This document shows positions 10,338 through 21,930 of a stretch of DNA of 64,000 nt, in pieces. The DNA comes from Rhizophagus clarus. Its lineage: Eukaryota > Glomeromycota > Glomeromycetes > Glomerales > Glomeraceae. The stretch's first letter is position 1. Each line of letters opens with the position of its first letter. The stretch spans positions 434,001-498,000 of the forward strand of contig BLAL01000286.1 of the NCBI GenBank assembly GCA_015698045.1. The letters are read 5' to 3'. A model generated the notes under the pieces. That model ran no database searches and had not been told where the DNA came from. It saw only the letters and a list, made by a program, of their open reading frames with translations. The translations under genes and the position numbers were made by a program.

Positions 10338-10612
10338 CCCTATGAAAAAAAAGCATCCAGAATTTATCCTGAATTTGTCCGGTTAAATATGTAGACAAAT
10401 TCCGGACATTTAATGTGTCCAGAAAATATTCCAAAATGTGCGCGTTTCCAGATGTTCGGAATATATCCAGAATTTGGTTTAGTCCGGAATCTGTCCAGAA
10501 TTCATCGGAATCCAGAATAATTTATTTTTTATATATAAATTTCCATAGTAATCCAGACAAATTCTGAACAAATTCCAGACTTATAAATATTCTGGACATT
10601 TTCCGGTCAAAA
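10338..10612. repeat. CACTA-1 left subterminal repeats
   Basis: Many diverged copies of TCCGGACAAATTC / GAATTTGTCCAGA in both orientations. The same motif fills 35,041-35,400 at the other end. In EnSpm-type elements such repeats are bound by the element's own accessory protein; that role is inferred here. Confidence 0.75.
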
Positions 10613-10770
10613 CTTACATCTTAATGCTGGGGCAAATTTATATCCTTAATGCTGGGAAAATTTACATCTTAATGCTAGGATAAATTTACTTCTTAATGCT
10701 GGGACAAATTTACATCTCAACGCCCGATCAAATTTACACTATAACACCAGTCAAATTTGCACACAAATTA
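10612..10770. repeat. Tandem ~31-bp repeat (about 5 copies)
   Basis: The unit is close to ATCTTAATGCTGGGACAAAT followed by TTAC. Copies decay from left to right, the last two reading CTCAACGCCCGATCAAATTT and ACTATAACACCAGTCAAATT. Confidence 0.7.
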
Positions 10771-12559
10771 AATAAATAAATTTTAATTCAAAAATTTACA
10801 GATAATAATATTTTATTTATTAAATGCCAAAAATTATTTATTGGTATTAACATTAAAATCAACAAAAATACATAAAACTAATATATTGTATAATTTTGCC
10901 TGAAAGAATCATTAATAAATATGTAAAAAACAGAGAAGTATAATTAATATATTAGTCAAATATTAAATATAGTAAATAATAAAGAAATTTAATTTAGTTA
11001 GTTAAAAAAAGGTAGAAAATTTGTTAGTAATATTGAAAAGTTAGTAATATATGAAGTACGAAAAAAATTTAGTTAGCCACGTAAAAAAAAGTAAAAAGTA
11101 GTATATTTAAAATATGAAAAAATTTAGTTAGTTACATGTTAGAAAAATAGAAAAATATAGAAGGTTAGTAATATTTTAAAATATACAAAAGAAAAGAAAA
11201 ATAAATACCTATTTTTGAAGACGAAGATGTGGTGATGATCTTAAATATGTAAATAAAAAGATAATAAATATGTAAAAAAAATAAATAATATATGCTTTAT
11301 AATTGTGTTAATTACCAGTTAATTGCCTGTCAAAAAATATTTACTGTCGAGAATATTAAAGAAAATTCTTAAAAGAAAAAAGTGTTTACTGTCAGAAATG
11401 AGAAAATTATTTAAAAGAAAACAAAAAGTTCGTGTTTGGTTATTTTTAGACCAATATTTATATTTATATTGATCAACACATAAGTGACGTAAATCACCAA
11501 TCATATAATCTAAATCACATGATCATAAATTAACCGTATTGTCACTAGTCGATTTACAGGGCAGTAAGTAGTAACAGTGTATATAGGCGATAAATTGGAA
11601 AATAAAATTAACACAAATGTATAATTAGGACTTTAATACAAATAAAGTATACAATTGATAAGAATATGAAATAAATCGTTAGGCGTTTTATTAAAATGTC
11701 AACAATCCAACCATATTACTGCTACACTCGGCGCTCTGTAATATTCGTTTATTTCTTTATAGGTGTTTCTATCTAAAAACTAAACAAATTCAACACACTG
11801 ATTTTTCTCTCCTTTCCCTTCCTTATATATACCCTCTAAAATTTGAAACAATTCTCACTTGTCCTTTGGCTAAGTTGTCCAAAGTACCATTCGTCCTTTG
11901 TACAATTAGTACTAAGCCAATGCTTGTTGATCGTAAACTATGTAATAAAAATAAACTATATAAATAAACTAATACTAAAATTTTCATAATGCATTCATAT
12001 TTTTATATATATAATGTCTAAATCTTTTGTACGACAGTCTCATCTATAACATAAAAAAAAAATCCAAAACGTCTAAATTGCAATAAAATCTAGTTTTGAG
12101 TAAAGGTATTAAAATGATTCAACTCAAGAAAATTTCGACCCACAAGCTTTTAATAGAACGATCATAATTGAAAATAATTTTTTTTAACTAAACAGAATAG
12201 GGCTTATTATGTTCATAATGTTCTTAAAGGAAACGTTCGTATTAGATGAAGGTTAGTTAACGATTGTGTTAACATTACAAATCAAATGAGTACAAAAAGC
12301 AGCTGATGAAATTTAAAATAATGAAAATATAGAACAATTTACAATAATGATAACGGTAATTGATCTAATTAATAATCTTTGTTGTTGCTGTATTTTTTGG
12401 ACTAAACATTATTTTATTTATAAAATCAATCTTTTACAATGTACGGAATATGATTACTATAATTTGAAAAAATATGAACAAAAATTATTTTCATATCTAT
12501 TTATTTTTCTGTGTAAGCTTTTTAAATAATTAAAGTAAAAAAAAAAAAATTATTAAATA
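10771..12559. other. CACTA-1 AT-rich left arm, no gene
   Basis: The segment 10,985-11,210 repeats GTTAGTAATAT and AATTTAGTTAG. Similar GTTAGTA-rich stretches lie next to the ends of the other CACTA-like elements (47.8-48.7 kb and 59.6-61.1 kb), so this may be a conserved structural part of these elements. No coding region is supported. Confidence 0.5.
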
Positions 12560-13918
12560 AAATTCATGTTTGTTAACGTTAAAAAAAATTTTTCGTATAA
12601 ATTAAAATTATAATAATATTTACTTATCGATTTCTTTATCGCCAATCTTCTTGATCTTCGTTCAAGATCATTGTGGTCCTTTTTCTTTTTATTATCATCG
12701 TTGTCTCTATTCATTTGTTCTTGGTTTTTCTTTTTTTTGTATCCAAATTATAAATTGTAAAAAATAAGAAATAACATCACATGTATTATTATATATATAT
12801 TGTATATGTATATAAAAATAAATAACTAACCTGATTATTACTCTGATTTTTGTTCTGGTTGCTATCATTGTCGTCCTGATTGTCATTCTCACCCTCATCA
12901 TCCTCGTCATCCTCATCCTCATCATCCTCATCATCGTCATCCTCGTTATTGTCATCCTGGTTAACGTTCCGATTATTATCTTTTTGATTGTGAGAAATTT
13001 GGGGAGATTCAATTTCTTTTTTTTTTTTATCTCTTAAATATTCTCCTAGATTTTTAAAAAAATAAAATAAATGACAGATAAACAACTAAATAACTCAAAA
13101 AAAAAAAAATTAATTCATAATAATGTTGTACGTTTATTATTAATGATTGAACGTACAATTTCCTTGATTGCCCAATCATTAATGCATTTTGGGAACAAAG
13201 GGTTCTTTTCTTTAAACTAAACCAATTATTAAAGATGTTAATTATTATGAATAAAATCAAGATAAATTGACAAATTTGTGAATCTTTTTACCCTCTTAAT
13301 AATAATTAAAATTTGTTTTGAATCCTGATCCTTCCATCTTTTCCTTGAATCTAATATACCAGCTTTAATTAAGTCCCGCATATCATTCTATTAATCAGAT
13401 ATTAATTATTAAAAAATTATTTAAACGTAAGAACTGTTTAACTGCTAACTTACATGATATCCTTGGTATATACGTTTGTCTAAATGGAGGATTTTGCAAA
13501 TATTTTTTGAGCTTCCTACCAGTTTGACAATTCCATGAGATTGATTTTGATTCAAAGGTTGATCATGGATTGGTGATGGTGGTGATGATACTGATGATAA
13601 TCTTTCCTCTCTCTGAAATATGTTAGAAATTAATAATAATTTTATTATTTTAATACAATTTTTATTCTAACTAAAATTAAAACATACAATTTGATGTGGA
13701 TTTTGATTTTGTGCTGATCTTTGCGGGCTAGTACTACGTGGTGGTATTCGTGGAATTTGACTTGGTAGTAGTTTTTGTAAACCTGGACTTCGTACAGAAT
13801 ATCGTGAACCTTGTATTATTATAAATGAATCTGTAGCTTTTCAATATAATAAACAAATTATTCATTGCTTGTAATGTAAAATAAATATACCTTGACTACG
13901 AGAATGAAAATGCATCAT
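12560..13918 (-). CDS. CACTA-1 accessory gene (gene 2), about 7 exons
   Basis: Exon 1 starts ATGATGCATTTTCATTCTCG at 13,918 and ends at 13,891. Exon 2 (13,836-13,688) joins in frame (SRSQ|ATDSF) and encodes a Pro/Ser-rich stretch, and exon 3 (13,612-13,454) contains HGIVKLVGSSKNICKILHLD. Exon 4 (about 13,389-13,291) has RDLIKAGILDSRKRWKDQDS. Later exons (about 13,215-13,110, 13,040-12,829 and 12,730-12,560) encode EKNPLFPKCINDWAIKEIVR, a long Asp/Glu/Asn run and a basic tail. Introns have GTATAT, GTATGT or GTAAGT donors. It is transcribed away from the transposase gene. By position it is the TnpA-like partner that would bind subterminal repeats; I do not recognise a named domain. Exon 5-7 borders are approximate. 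Confidence 0.6.
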
Positions 13919-15456
13919 TAGCAATTTTTAGTAATATGATTAATAAATATCAAGAAAGAATAAACGTGTATATATATATTCTTTATTACCAGCTATTTCA
14001 AAATTCTTTGATAAACAGGTTATTTCTGAATTTTTGATTAAACAGCTCGACTTTTTCCTAAAAATGGAGTGTGTATATAACTTACTTTCCTAAAAAAAAA
14101 ATATGAAAATGATTTTTTTTTCCCAAAATAAATCTTCCTAGTTACCCAATAATAATATTCCCAAGAATGAATATTGCCGAGAATTTAAAAATTTACCCTT
14201 GAGAAGAGTTGGAAGAGTTTCTCCTGAGAATAAATGATTAAAGTTCAGTCCCTGAGAAGAGTTAGAAGAATTTCTCCTGAGAATGAATGATTGTTCCTAA
14301 ATATGTAAATAGTTGATATATTTTTCACATGTTATTTTTCCAAATTATTAAATCTGAAGATTTATCCCTTTACCATACTAATTATTCATAATTAGTTACA
14401 TGCGAAATTATTACTCTTTACATAAATCAAAAAAAAAAAAAATATATATTTTTTGTTTAACCAAAAATTTTTCACTTAAAACCAATTTCACAAAAAAAAA
14501 AAAATTTTTTGCTTAGTCGACAAAAAATTTTTTTTTTCCATAAAAAAATAGGAGATAATCAATCTATTGTAATTTGTGGGAAAATATATAATGTTTTTAC
14601 AATAGATGAATTCTTTGTATTATTATTATGTAAATAAAAATTACAATATAAATAAATATAAATACTTCTAACTAAATAAATTTTTATTTATTTCTAAAAT
14701 TATAATGTGTCACATCAGGTTTTTAGCTGATATTAAAGTCATCAAAACCATTTAAACCATTTATCAATCAGAAAAATTTTTAGCATTTATCATACGATAT
14801 TACCTGAATATTTATTCAATTAAAAAAAAAAGAAAATGTTATTGTTCAAGATAATAATATTGTGATATATGCCTTATAAAATTTTAAAATAATTTTAATC
14901 TACTAACATTACAGTAAATAAAATATATTGTATGTACAATTTTTTAGTAAATATTATATTATATTATTATAATGAATGCGAAAAGAAAGTGACTGCAAAT
15001 ACATTTATTGAACCGCCAATTCATGATCGTGCATCAATTTTTAGAAAAAAATCAACATCCATGTGATTGTTGAAAATTAATATTTACGTTATAAATAAAT
15101 AAATATTATTGTTTAATGATTATATAATTATTAAAAATATAAAATAAAGATTACATAATATAAAGGGTTTTTCGGTTGCAAAAAAATATGTACTCATGAA
15201 ACTATATTTTTAAAAAAAAAAATATTTTAGAAAATGATATTATTCATTTATGTACAATATTGTTAACTTCATTTAAAAAGATGATATTATTCAGGAAAAG
15301 TTAAAGATCCAGATCGAACCAATCTGGATGTTGTTTACTTGCGTTTAAAAAAAAATCTAAAATATATAAAAAGGTCGATATTTTACAAAAAAAAAATTAC
15401 TGTTACAAAAAAAAAAAATCAATATTAAAAATTAAAAAATAACAATTTTACATATA
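13919..15456. promoter_or_regulatory. AT-rich spacer between divergent CACTA-1 genes
   Basis: About 1.5 kb separates the two divergent starts. Near 14,195-14,290 the block CCTGAGAAGAGTTRGAAGAR followed by TTTCTCCTGAGAATRAATGA occurs twice. The rest is A/T runs. It presumably holds both promoters; no individual element can be pinned down. Confidence 0.4.
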
Positions 15457-15480
15457 ATGTCTCAAGAAACTGTATTATGT
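15457..15480 (+). pseudogene. CACTA-1 transposase, first 8 codons before Ty3 insertion
   Basis: ATG at 15,457 encodes MSQETVLC. The last four bases (ATGT) are the target duplication of the Ty3 element. Skipping the element, the frame continues at 31,120 as ECFICKGENPELGG, giving a C2H2-like finger (C-x2-C ... H-x-H) that spans the insertion point. The retrotransposon therefore landed in coding exon 1. Confidence 0.8.
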
Positions 15481-15710
15481 TGTTCACCAACTCAGTCCGT
15501 CGAGTAGTGAATTATGAATATCTTCAGGGAGACACTAGCTATGAAGTATTCCAATCAATTCCTTACACGCTAAAAGGCAGTGTATTTGATAATTGAAATG
15601 TATCTTTACTAGTTGTAGGTACGTTAACAACTTATACAATAAGGCAATCTTATAACACTTGCAATTACAACTTTATTATAAACAACTTGTCTTTTCTTGT
15701 TTTATTTTAA
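15481..15710 (-). repeat. Ty3 3' LTR, distal part (R/U5 side)
   Basis: These 230 bases match 30,602-30,831 of the 5' LTR. The last four, TTAA, are the target site of the nested transposon. Confidence 0.95.
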
Positions 15711-15731
15711 CAATCACTGCGCATGTAACAC
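15711..15731 (+). repeat. TTAA transposon left TIR
   Basis: CAATCACTGCGCATGTAACA, 18 of 20 bases matching the inverted right end. A further GCGCAATGTAACAC lies near 15,965, so the terminal motif GCATGTAACACC is partly repeated inside. Confidence 0.9.
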
Positions 15732-16165
15732 CCTAATTTTTTTTATTATATAAGATATAAAAAAAATTGCGGCGAAGCTTTATCATTAGATATAGTGTAT
15801 ATATATGTAGATCAAAATCAGTTAAAATTAATTTAACTGGTTAAAATTGACGATCTTTAAATTATAATTCCGGCCGAAATATTCTTAATTCTGGCCAAAA
15901 TCGTAATGCCGGCCCAAAATCGGTAAAAATTGAAAATTTCAGGTCAAATGTAACACCGCATTTGCGCAATGTAACACTTTAAACCCAAAAGTAAATAATA
16001 AACTAATTAGTCTCTTTTTCGAATATATTAAAAAAAATTTTCATTTAACTTCTGTTATTCAAGTTGGATCTCCACTAGAAGTATGTGTATTTTTGTTATC
16101 GAAAATAAAGAAAAAAGCGAGTTACTCTTTATTTTTTCATTTTATTCGTTTTTATTTACTTTTTT
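15732..16165. promoter_or_regulatory. TTAA transposon left subterminal region
   Basis: AT-rich sequence with a GGCCGAAATATTC / GGCCAAAATCG / GGCCCAAAATCGG series at about 15,870-15,925 and the inner TIR-like GTAACAC copy. It precedes the leader array and probably holds the transposase promoter and transposase-binding sites. No TATA box can be assigned with confidence. Confidence 0.45.
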
Positions 16166-17251
16166 TTTTATAGATTTCGCTAGAACTTATTTTTTTCCTT
16201 TAAAATTCGGCTGCTGAACTTTTTCTTCCTATAATTTAAAAATTAAAGTAAGTGTTTAAGGCTTGTATTTCGCGAGTAGGGGTAGGAGTATTGTTATTTA
16301 TTTTAATTTTATGGTAGAAATTTTTATAAATAATTTTTTCTTTATTTTAGGGAACTTCGAGAATTTATTTCAGAACTTTAAGTATGAGTTTTGTGGGTGA
16401 AAGTTTCATATCTTTCTTTATTAATTTTGGTTTTCTTCTTCAGGAGCGTTTCAGAGCTTTAAGTTTATAATGGGATTCTTTTCTTTTTTTTTTTATTTAG
16501 GGACATTTCAAGAACTTCTCTTTTGAACTTTCAGGTAACAGGAGGGGTTTGACTTTCATGTGTGAGTCGTGTGGGAACCTATTTTTTTTTTATTTACTAA
16601 TTTTATATCTTTTATTTATTTAGGAACATTTTTTTAAGAACTTCTTTTTCGGACTTTCAGGTAAGGGGGAAGGAAGAGGGGTTTGACTTTCATGTGTAAG
16701 TCGTATGGGAACCTATTTTTTTTTATTTACTAACTTTATATCTTTTTTTATTTAGGAACATTTTAAGAACTTCTTTTTTGGACTTTTAGGTAAGGGTTTT
16801 ATGAGCGGGAGTATTTTATTTTCTTTTAACTAATTTCTTTTTTGTTATTAGGAACATTTCGGATATTGTCTTTTTTTTTTTAGAAACGGTTAGGACTTTT
16901 TTCAGGTATTAAGTTTACATTAATTTTATGGTGGGAGCCCTATTTATTTATTGACTAATTTCGTTTTCTCTTTTTCTTTGTTTAGGAACGCTTGATTAAA
17001 ATTTTCAGACGTGAGTTTCTACTAATTTCTTTTTTAAGAACGCTTTAAGGCTTTTCAATCATGGACAAGAATCATTTTTTTATTAACTAATTTATTTCCT
17101 TTTTTTTAGGATAATTTGGGTTGCCCTAAAATTTTTACTTTTAACCTTTGGTATGTGTTTCATTTCAGTGACGTAAAACAAATAATTTTATTTGAAATAA
17201 TCGAATATTAACTAAAATTTTTTTTTTTTTTGTAATAAAAACTAATAGATT
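16166..17251 (+). repeat. Leader microexon-intron array C (about 8 units) before transposase
   Basis: Units of 90-135 bp each have a T-rich tract ending TTTAG or TTCAG (near 16,350, 16,442, 16,500, 16,621, 16,755, 16,851, 16,984 and 17,109), an exon-like block close to GAACATTTTAAGAACTTCTT and ending in GGACTTTCAG, a donor-like GTAAGG, and ACTAACTT or ACTAATTT as branch-like site. The last acceptor-like site (ACTAATAG) is 3 bases before the transposase ATG. The blocks have no open frame, so they form an untranslated, multiply spliced leader if they are used. Confidence 0.7.
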
Positions 17252-20200
17252 ATGTCTTCAATTAATAATTTGAACATAAATTCAGTTGATGAATTTTTTG
17301 ATAATATTGCCGATTATGAAGAAGATTTTAGTTTTGTACGGAACAATGAAAGTGCTTTTTACTCTGCAAAGAAAAGAGCATTAGAAAACAATAGTGATAG
17401 TTCGACAGATAATAATTTTGAAGGCGAAGTGAATGATGATCAATCAGAAACTACAGCTGGTACTGATGTTGATGCTATTGATTCTGAATTAGAAATCGCA
17501 CAAATTGATACTAAAAATTTATCCAAATGTGTAATTATAGATTTAAAGGATGGGAAGTTGCAAAAATGTAATTCAGACGAAAAATTACGAGGTTTATGGC
17601 AGTTAATAGGCACTTGGCAGTTGGATAATCTTGCTGTTAATCAAGCTGGAAAAGAATTGCATAAGCTTGGTATTTGTTATTCACATTTCATGTTCGATCA
17701 AAATAAACTTCATAAAGCAGGTGCAAAAGGAGGAAAAAGTGTAAATCAAAGTCTAATTCACTCTCGCAGATGTAGATTTTGTGGAAAGGATTATTATTTC
17801 TTTAGCCGTGGAAAGTATTGTGAAGAACATTCATGGAATATATTAGGCAAAGAATTTAGATTGGCTTGTATTTGCCAAAAGGGATGTAATGCATTAGAAC
17901 AAATTGACCCAATAATAACACTAACTAATTCTAATAATAAATATAATAAAACGCGATATGTATGTTGTAAATGTTATGAAGAAAATGGTGGCCATATTTA
18001 TATCAGACGAGGACATGGCAAAAGGGGTGTACATTGTAGTGAAACGGAAAATCATTCAGGAGATGTAGCTGCATCATTAGAATTAATGGGTAATTGGATT
18101 TTACAGGTTGCTTATGAAGGAAATTCTGATCTTCAAGAAAGGATTTTAGCTGTAATTACACCTGCACTTCAACAATTAAATAATACAGATAATTCATCAC
18201 AAAAAAGCAAATCATCATCATCTAAAAGTAATATAGAAAATAATTCATTGCAAACAATTAATTTATCATCTGAAAATAAAATTTTAAAAACTCCAAGTCT
18301 TTTTGCAATTAAATTAATTTTTAAATTGTACAGTATTAATTTAAATAAGCTTAATTCAAAACATAGTTACTTATTTGGTAATAAGTTAGCTGAATTTCTC
18401 TTGAAAAATTGCAAATATTTACATGTTAATAAAGTATTTTTAGAAAATCCACAATCTTTAGATGAATATCAAAATGCCATTCCAACTGAATTATACAATT
18501 TTTTTGAAGGGATAATTAGTAAATTATTATTTAACCGACGTCAAATAGCAAATAGAGTTGCCAAATCAAGGAAAGTGGAGTATATACCTAAGGAAGTAAA
18601 TCAAAAAAAATTGCAAAAAATAAGTACTATGCTTAGTTCAATAATATTAACAATAGGATTTACTAATACATCTTTTTGGCTTACACAAACATTAACAAGT
18701 TTATGTCGAAAACCACGACTTCTTTCATCTTTACATCGAGTACTTGAATCTGTAGGCATTATTTCACATTCTATTACTCATGAAAGAAAACTAGAAATTG
18801 CTCGAATGTCCATATCAAATCCTCAATCCCGAATAATTGCTGGGCCAAAAATATGGAATGTGTGTGTTATTGATAATATCGATTTCAAGCAAAGTTCTTT
18901 TACATGGGGCAATATTTATGATACTACACGAACAACTTCACATGCAATATTACGTCTTCTTTTTCAGTTTGTTCTTCCTATTGAATTATCATCAATCTCT
19001 AACAGTTCAATTGAATTAACAGAAAATACTTTTATTTTTGGACAAAATCAAGAAGCTAGTAAAGTAGTACATGATTTTGGAAAAATTATTGAAGGTTTTT
19101 TTTCATGGGAATTAAATAATGAGAGTATATTAAATTGGAATTATGATTTTGATATGGAGATTATTAATAAAAAAATTATAGAAATATATAATACTGGTAA
19201 TTTATTACCACCTGCAAATATAGTTATTTTGGAAGCAGGTGGAAATCCAAATAATAATGATGATATTGCAAAAGCATGTGATCAATATTTTACTGATTTA
19301 AATATTAATGATAATGAAAATATCAATATATGTTGTGATGAGGCAATTTTTAGACGAATAATGCAGTATCATTTAATTAATCCAAGAGTTTGTCCTTTAT
19401 TAGGCCAATGGCATACCAGTAAAGATATGTGTAGTGTATTATTAGTTATTTTTTCAAGTTATGGAATTTATAATCTTGCTGCTTTTCTTGGAGTAAAATT
19501 TTTAGATAAATTAGAACAAGTTGTAGATTATAGATCAACTTGTCGTGTTCTTGATTTACTATGGGGAGCAGTTGGTTGTGCACTTAATATTTATGCAAAA
19601 AAAAATAATCTTTGCTTTAAAGATATAATAAATGAGGAAAATAATCTATTAAAAGTTTGGTATTTTTTTTTTGAATGGGGGAGTTATTGGAAGGGACATA
19701 GAGTAGGAATCCGTACTGGAAATTCTTTATTGCAAATCCAATGTCTTGCTGCTTTTGCTCCCTTATTTCCTTCAGCTGGAAAATTAAATTATATGAAATC
19801 AACCACAAATTATCTTGCACTATTAGCCAAATATCCCAAACTTTGTACACTTTTAGAATATGCTTCCTCAGTTAATCTTACACGTGATGGGCATTTTTAT
19901 GCATTTGATGAAGCTCTTGAAACTTTTGGTGTTAAATATATAAAAGAAAATATTACAGGAAATATCTATAATATTGAAAATCTTAAAAGACAGATAAAAG
20001 CAGCTCAAGCAGAAAGAGAAAGAATGGATTTACTTTTTGGTGAATTTATAGGTGATATAGTAATATCTAGAAAAGATCGAGCAGTTGATGGAAGACATGA
20101 ATTATTTTGGACTCTTATTAAATCTTTATTAACTGCATTTGATTCATCAAATCCAACGAGTTTACCTTTATTTCAAAATTGTAAGGAATTAACTGAAAGT

Positions 20201-20716
20201 GGTTATACTAAGCTTTTTTCATGTTACAATAGAGGAAAAGAAAGACTTATACAAATTTATAGACAAGAAGTGTTAAAAATTGATCCTGTTAATACAAAAG
20301 GAAGAAGAGCTAAAGAAGTAGTTACAACTAAAGCAAAAGATATAAAAAATACTAAACATGCGTCTAAAAAATGCCCACCTCAATCTGAAATAGAATCAAC
20401 CATCACCATCACAACCACCGGTGCCAATACCACCGCCACCACCACCACCACCACCATCAACACCACCGCCACCACCACCACCAACACCACCGCCACTACC
20501 ACCACCAACACCACCACCAAAAGAACACGACGTGTAACAACAGAACAAGAAAAGGCTATTTTAACACCCTATCTCAAAAATCCAAATCCTAGCAATGAAG
20601 AAACTGAAATAGTATTAAATTCACTTATAAATTTACCGTCAAATAATGGTTATTGGACAAGAAGTAAAGTTAAAGCCGCATGGGGATATGTACAAAGAAA
20701 GAACAAAGATAAATAG
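17252..20716 (+). CDS. Putative transposase, KDZ/DUF6589-like, 1154 residues
   Basis: One uninterrupted frame. Residues 1-150 are acidic and low complexity. Residues 170-270 carry a Cys/His-rich region (RRCRFCGKDYYFF, KYCEEHSW, CICQKGC, YVCCKCYEENGG, VHCSETENHSG), probably several zinc sites. The core has WNVCVIDNIDFKQSSFTWGN (Asp 541), ICCDEAIFRRIM (about 693-704), LLGQWHTSKDM (about 716-726) and VDGRHELFWTLIKSLL (about 946-960), which suggest an RNase H-fold transposase of the KDZ/DUF6589 type. A Thr/Asn run (1047-1090, from ACC/AAC repeats) precedes a Myb-like basic C-terminus ending YWTRSKVKAAWGYVQRKNKD. Lying between TIRs with TTAA duplications, it is very likely the element's own transposase. 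The superfamily name is from recall and the catalytic residues are inferred. Confidence 0.75.
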   Translation: MSSINNLNINSVDEFFDNIADYEEDFSFVRNNESAFYSAKKRALENNSDSSTDNNFEGEVNDDQSETTAGTDVDAIDSELEIAQIDTKNLSKCVIIDLKDGKLQKCNSDEKLRGLWQLIGTWQLDNLAVNQAGKELHKLGICYSHFMFDQNKLHKAGAKGGKSVNQSLIHSRRCRFCGKDYYFFSRGKYCEEHSWNILGKEFRLACICQKGCNALEQIDPIITLTNSNNKYNKTRYVCCKCYEENGGHIYIRRGHGKRGVHCSETENHSGDVAASLELMGNWILQVAYEGNSDLQERILAVITPALQQLNNTDNSSQKSKSSSSKSNIENNSLQTINLSSENKILKTPSLFAIKLIFKLYSINLNKLNSKHSYLFGNKLAEFLLKNCKYLHVNKVFLENPQSLDEYQNAIPTELYNFFEGIISKLLFNRRQIANRVAKSRKVEYIPKEVNQKKLQKISTMLSSIILTIGFTNTSFWLTQTLTSLCRKPRLLSSLHRVLESVGIISHSITHERKLEIARMSISNPQSRIIAGPKIWNVCVIDNIDFKQSSFTWGNIYDTTRTTSHAILRLLFQFVLPIELSSISNSSIELTENTFIFGQNQEASKVVHDFGKIIEGFFSWELNNESILNWNYDFDMEIINKKIIEIYNTGNLLPPANIVILEAGGNPNNNDDIAKACDQYFTDLNINDNENINICCDEAIFRRIMQYHLINPRVCPLLGQWHTSKDMCSVLLVIFSSYGIYNLAAFLGVKFLDKLEQVVDYRSTCRVLDLLWGAVGCALNIYAKKNNLCFKDIINEENNLLKVWYFFFEWGSYWKGHRVGIRTGNSLLQIQCLAAFAPLFPSAGKLNYMKSTTNYLALLAKYPKLCTLLEYASSVNLTRDGHFYAFDEALETFGVKYIKENITGNIYNIENLKRQIKAAQAERERMDLLFGEFIGDIVISRKDRAVDGRHELFWTLIKSLLTAFDSSNPTSLPLFQNCKELTESGYTKLFSCYNRGKERLIQIYRQEVLKIDPVNTKGRRAKEVVTTKAKDIKNTKHASKKCPPQSEIESTITITTTGANTTATTTTTTINTTATTTTNTTATTTTNTTTKRTRRVTTEQEKAILTPYLKNPNPSNEETEIVLNSLINLPSNNGYWTRSKVKAAWGYVQRKNKDK

Positions 20717-21930
20717 TTGATTTAATTATTTTTTTTTTTAATAAATTAAGCAATTTTAATTAAATAAATTATTGGTATTTATCTACCACTATCATCCTAA
20801 AGAAACAAATTGTAATTTTAAAAATAATAAAACGAAAATAAAATAAAAAAAAATTAAAGGGAACAAAGATAAAGATGAAATCAAAATAAAAAAATGAAGG
20901 GTTGAATTCATCTCGATCATGAATAAGGAAAAAAAAATTAAAAGATTTTGTTTGCTAAACTGCTATTTCAACCTAAAATAAAAGCAAGAATAAGAACAAA
21001 AACAAGATGGAAATAAGAAAAATAAAAATAAAAAATGAAAATATTAAACTCACTCGATCATGAATAAAAAGATTAGATCCATCTATCGAAGCATTATTTT
21101 AAGTTTCAAACATAGCCTAAAATAAAAGTAATAAATGAAAAGTGAAAATAAAGACAAAATGAGAATAAAAAGAAAAAATTAAAATAAAGTACCCTGGTCA
21201 CGAACGTAAAAAAAAATTAAATTTTCATCTGTCGAATTGTGATTTCAACTAGAACCATAGCCTAAAATAAAAGCAATAAATGGAGAGTAAGAATAGAGAC
21301 GGAATTAGAATAAAAAATAAAAATAAAAAAATGAAATATTAAACTCATCTGATCATAAATAAAAAATTAGATTTCGTTTATTGAAGCATTATTTCAACTG
21401 AAATGTACTCTAAATAAAGCAAGAAATAAAAGAAAGAAATGAAAAGTAAGAATGGAAACAAAATCAAAATAAAAAAAAAAAAAAATTAAAAAAGTGAAAA
21501 TATAGAACTCACCCGATCATGAATAAAAAAAATTAAATTTCGTCCACTGAAGTATCATTTCGACTGAAATGTAGCCTAAAATAAAAGAAGTAATAAGAAT
21601 AGAAATGAAATTAAAATAAAAAAAAATAAAAAAAAATATCAAACTTACCTAATCATGAGTAAAAAAATTAAATTCATCTGTTCGACCGAAACATAGCTTA
21701 AAATAAAAGCAAGATACAATAAGAATGGAAATAAATTAAAAAAAATAAAAACACTACCAAACCATTTCAATTGGACTCGCCTCAAATATGAATAAAAAAA
21801 AATTAAATGTTTTGTTCGCTAAATCATCCTTTCAAATTGATTCGTAGTCTAAAATAAAAAAAAGAAGAATTATGTAGTAAGTAAAGATAAAAATAGTATC
21901 AAAAACCAACAAATATCGTTTAAAAAAGCT
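20717..21930 (-). repeat. Inward-facing microexon-intron array D (about 7 units), minus strand
   Basis: Read on the minus strand, each unit of 130-165 bp has GCTTTTATTTTAG (acceptor-like), an exon-like block near GCTATGTTTCAGTTGAAATA, ending in TTTTTATTCATGATCGG, and then GTGAGT or GTAAGT (donor-like; for example next to 21,650, 21,510 and 21,048). One copy has ATGAGT, a likely G-to-A loss. The array runs from the right end of the transposon toward the 3' end of the transposase gene, so it faces array C. No open frame is seen in it. Confidence 0.65.
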
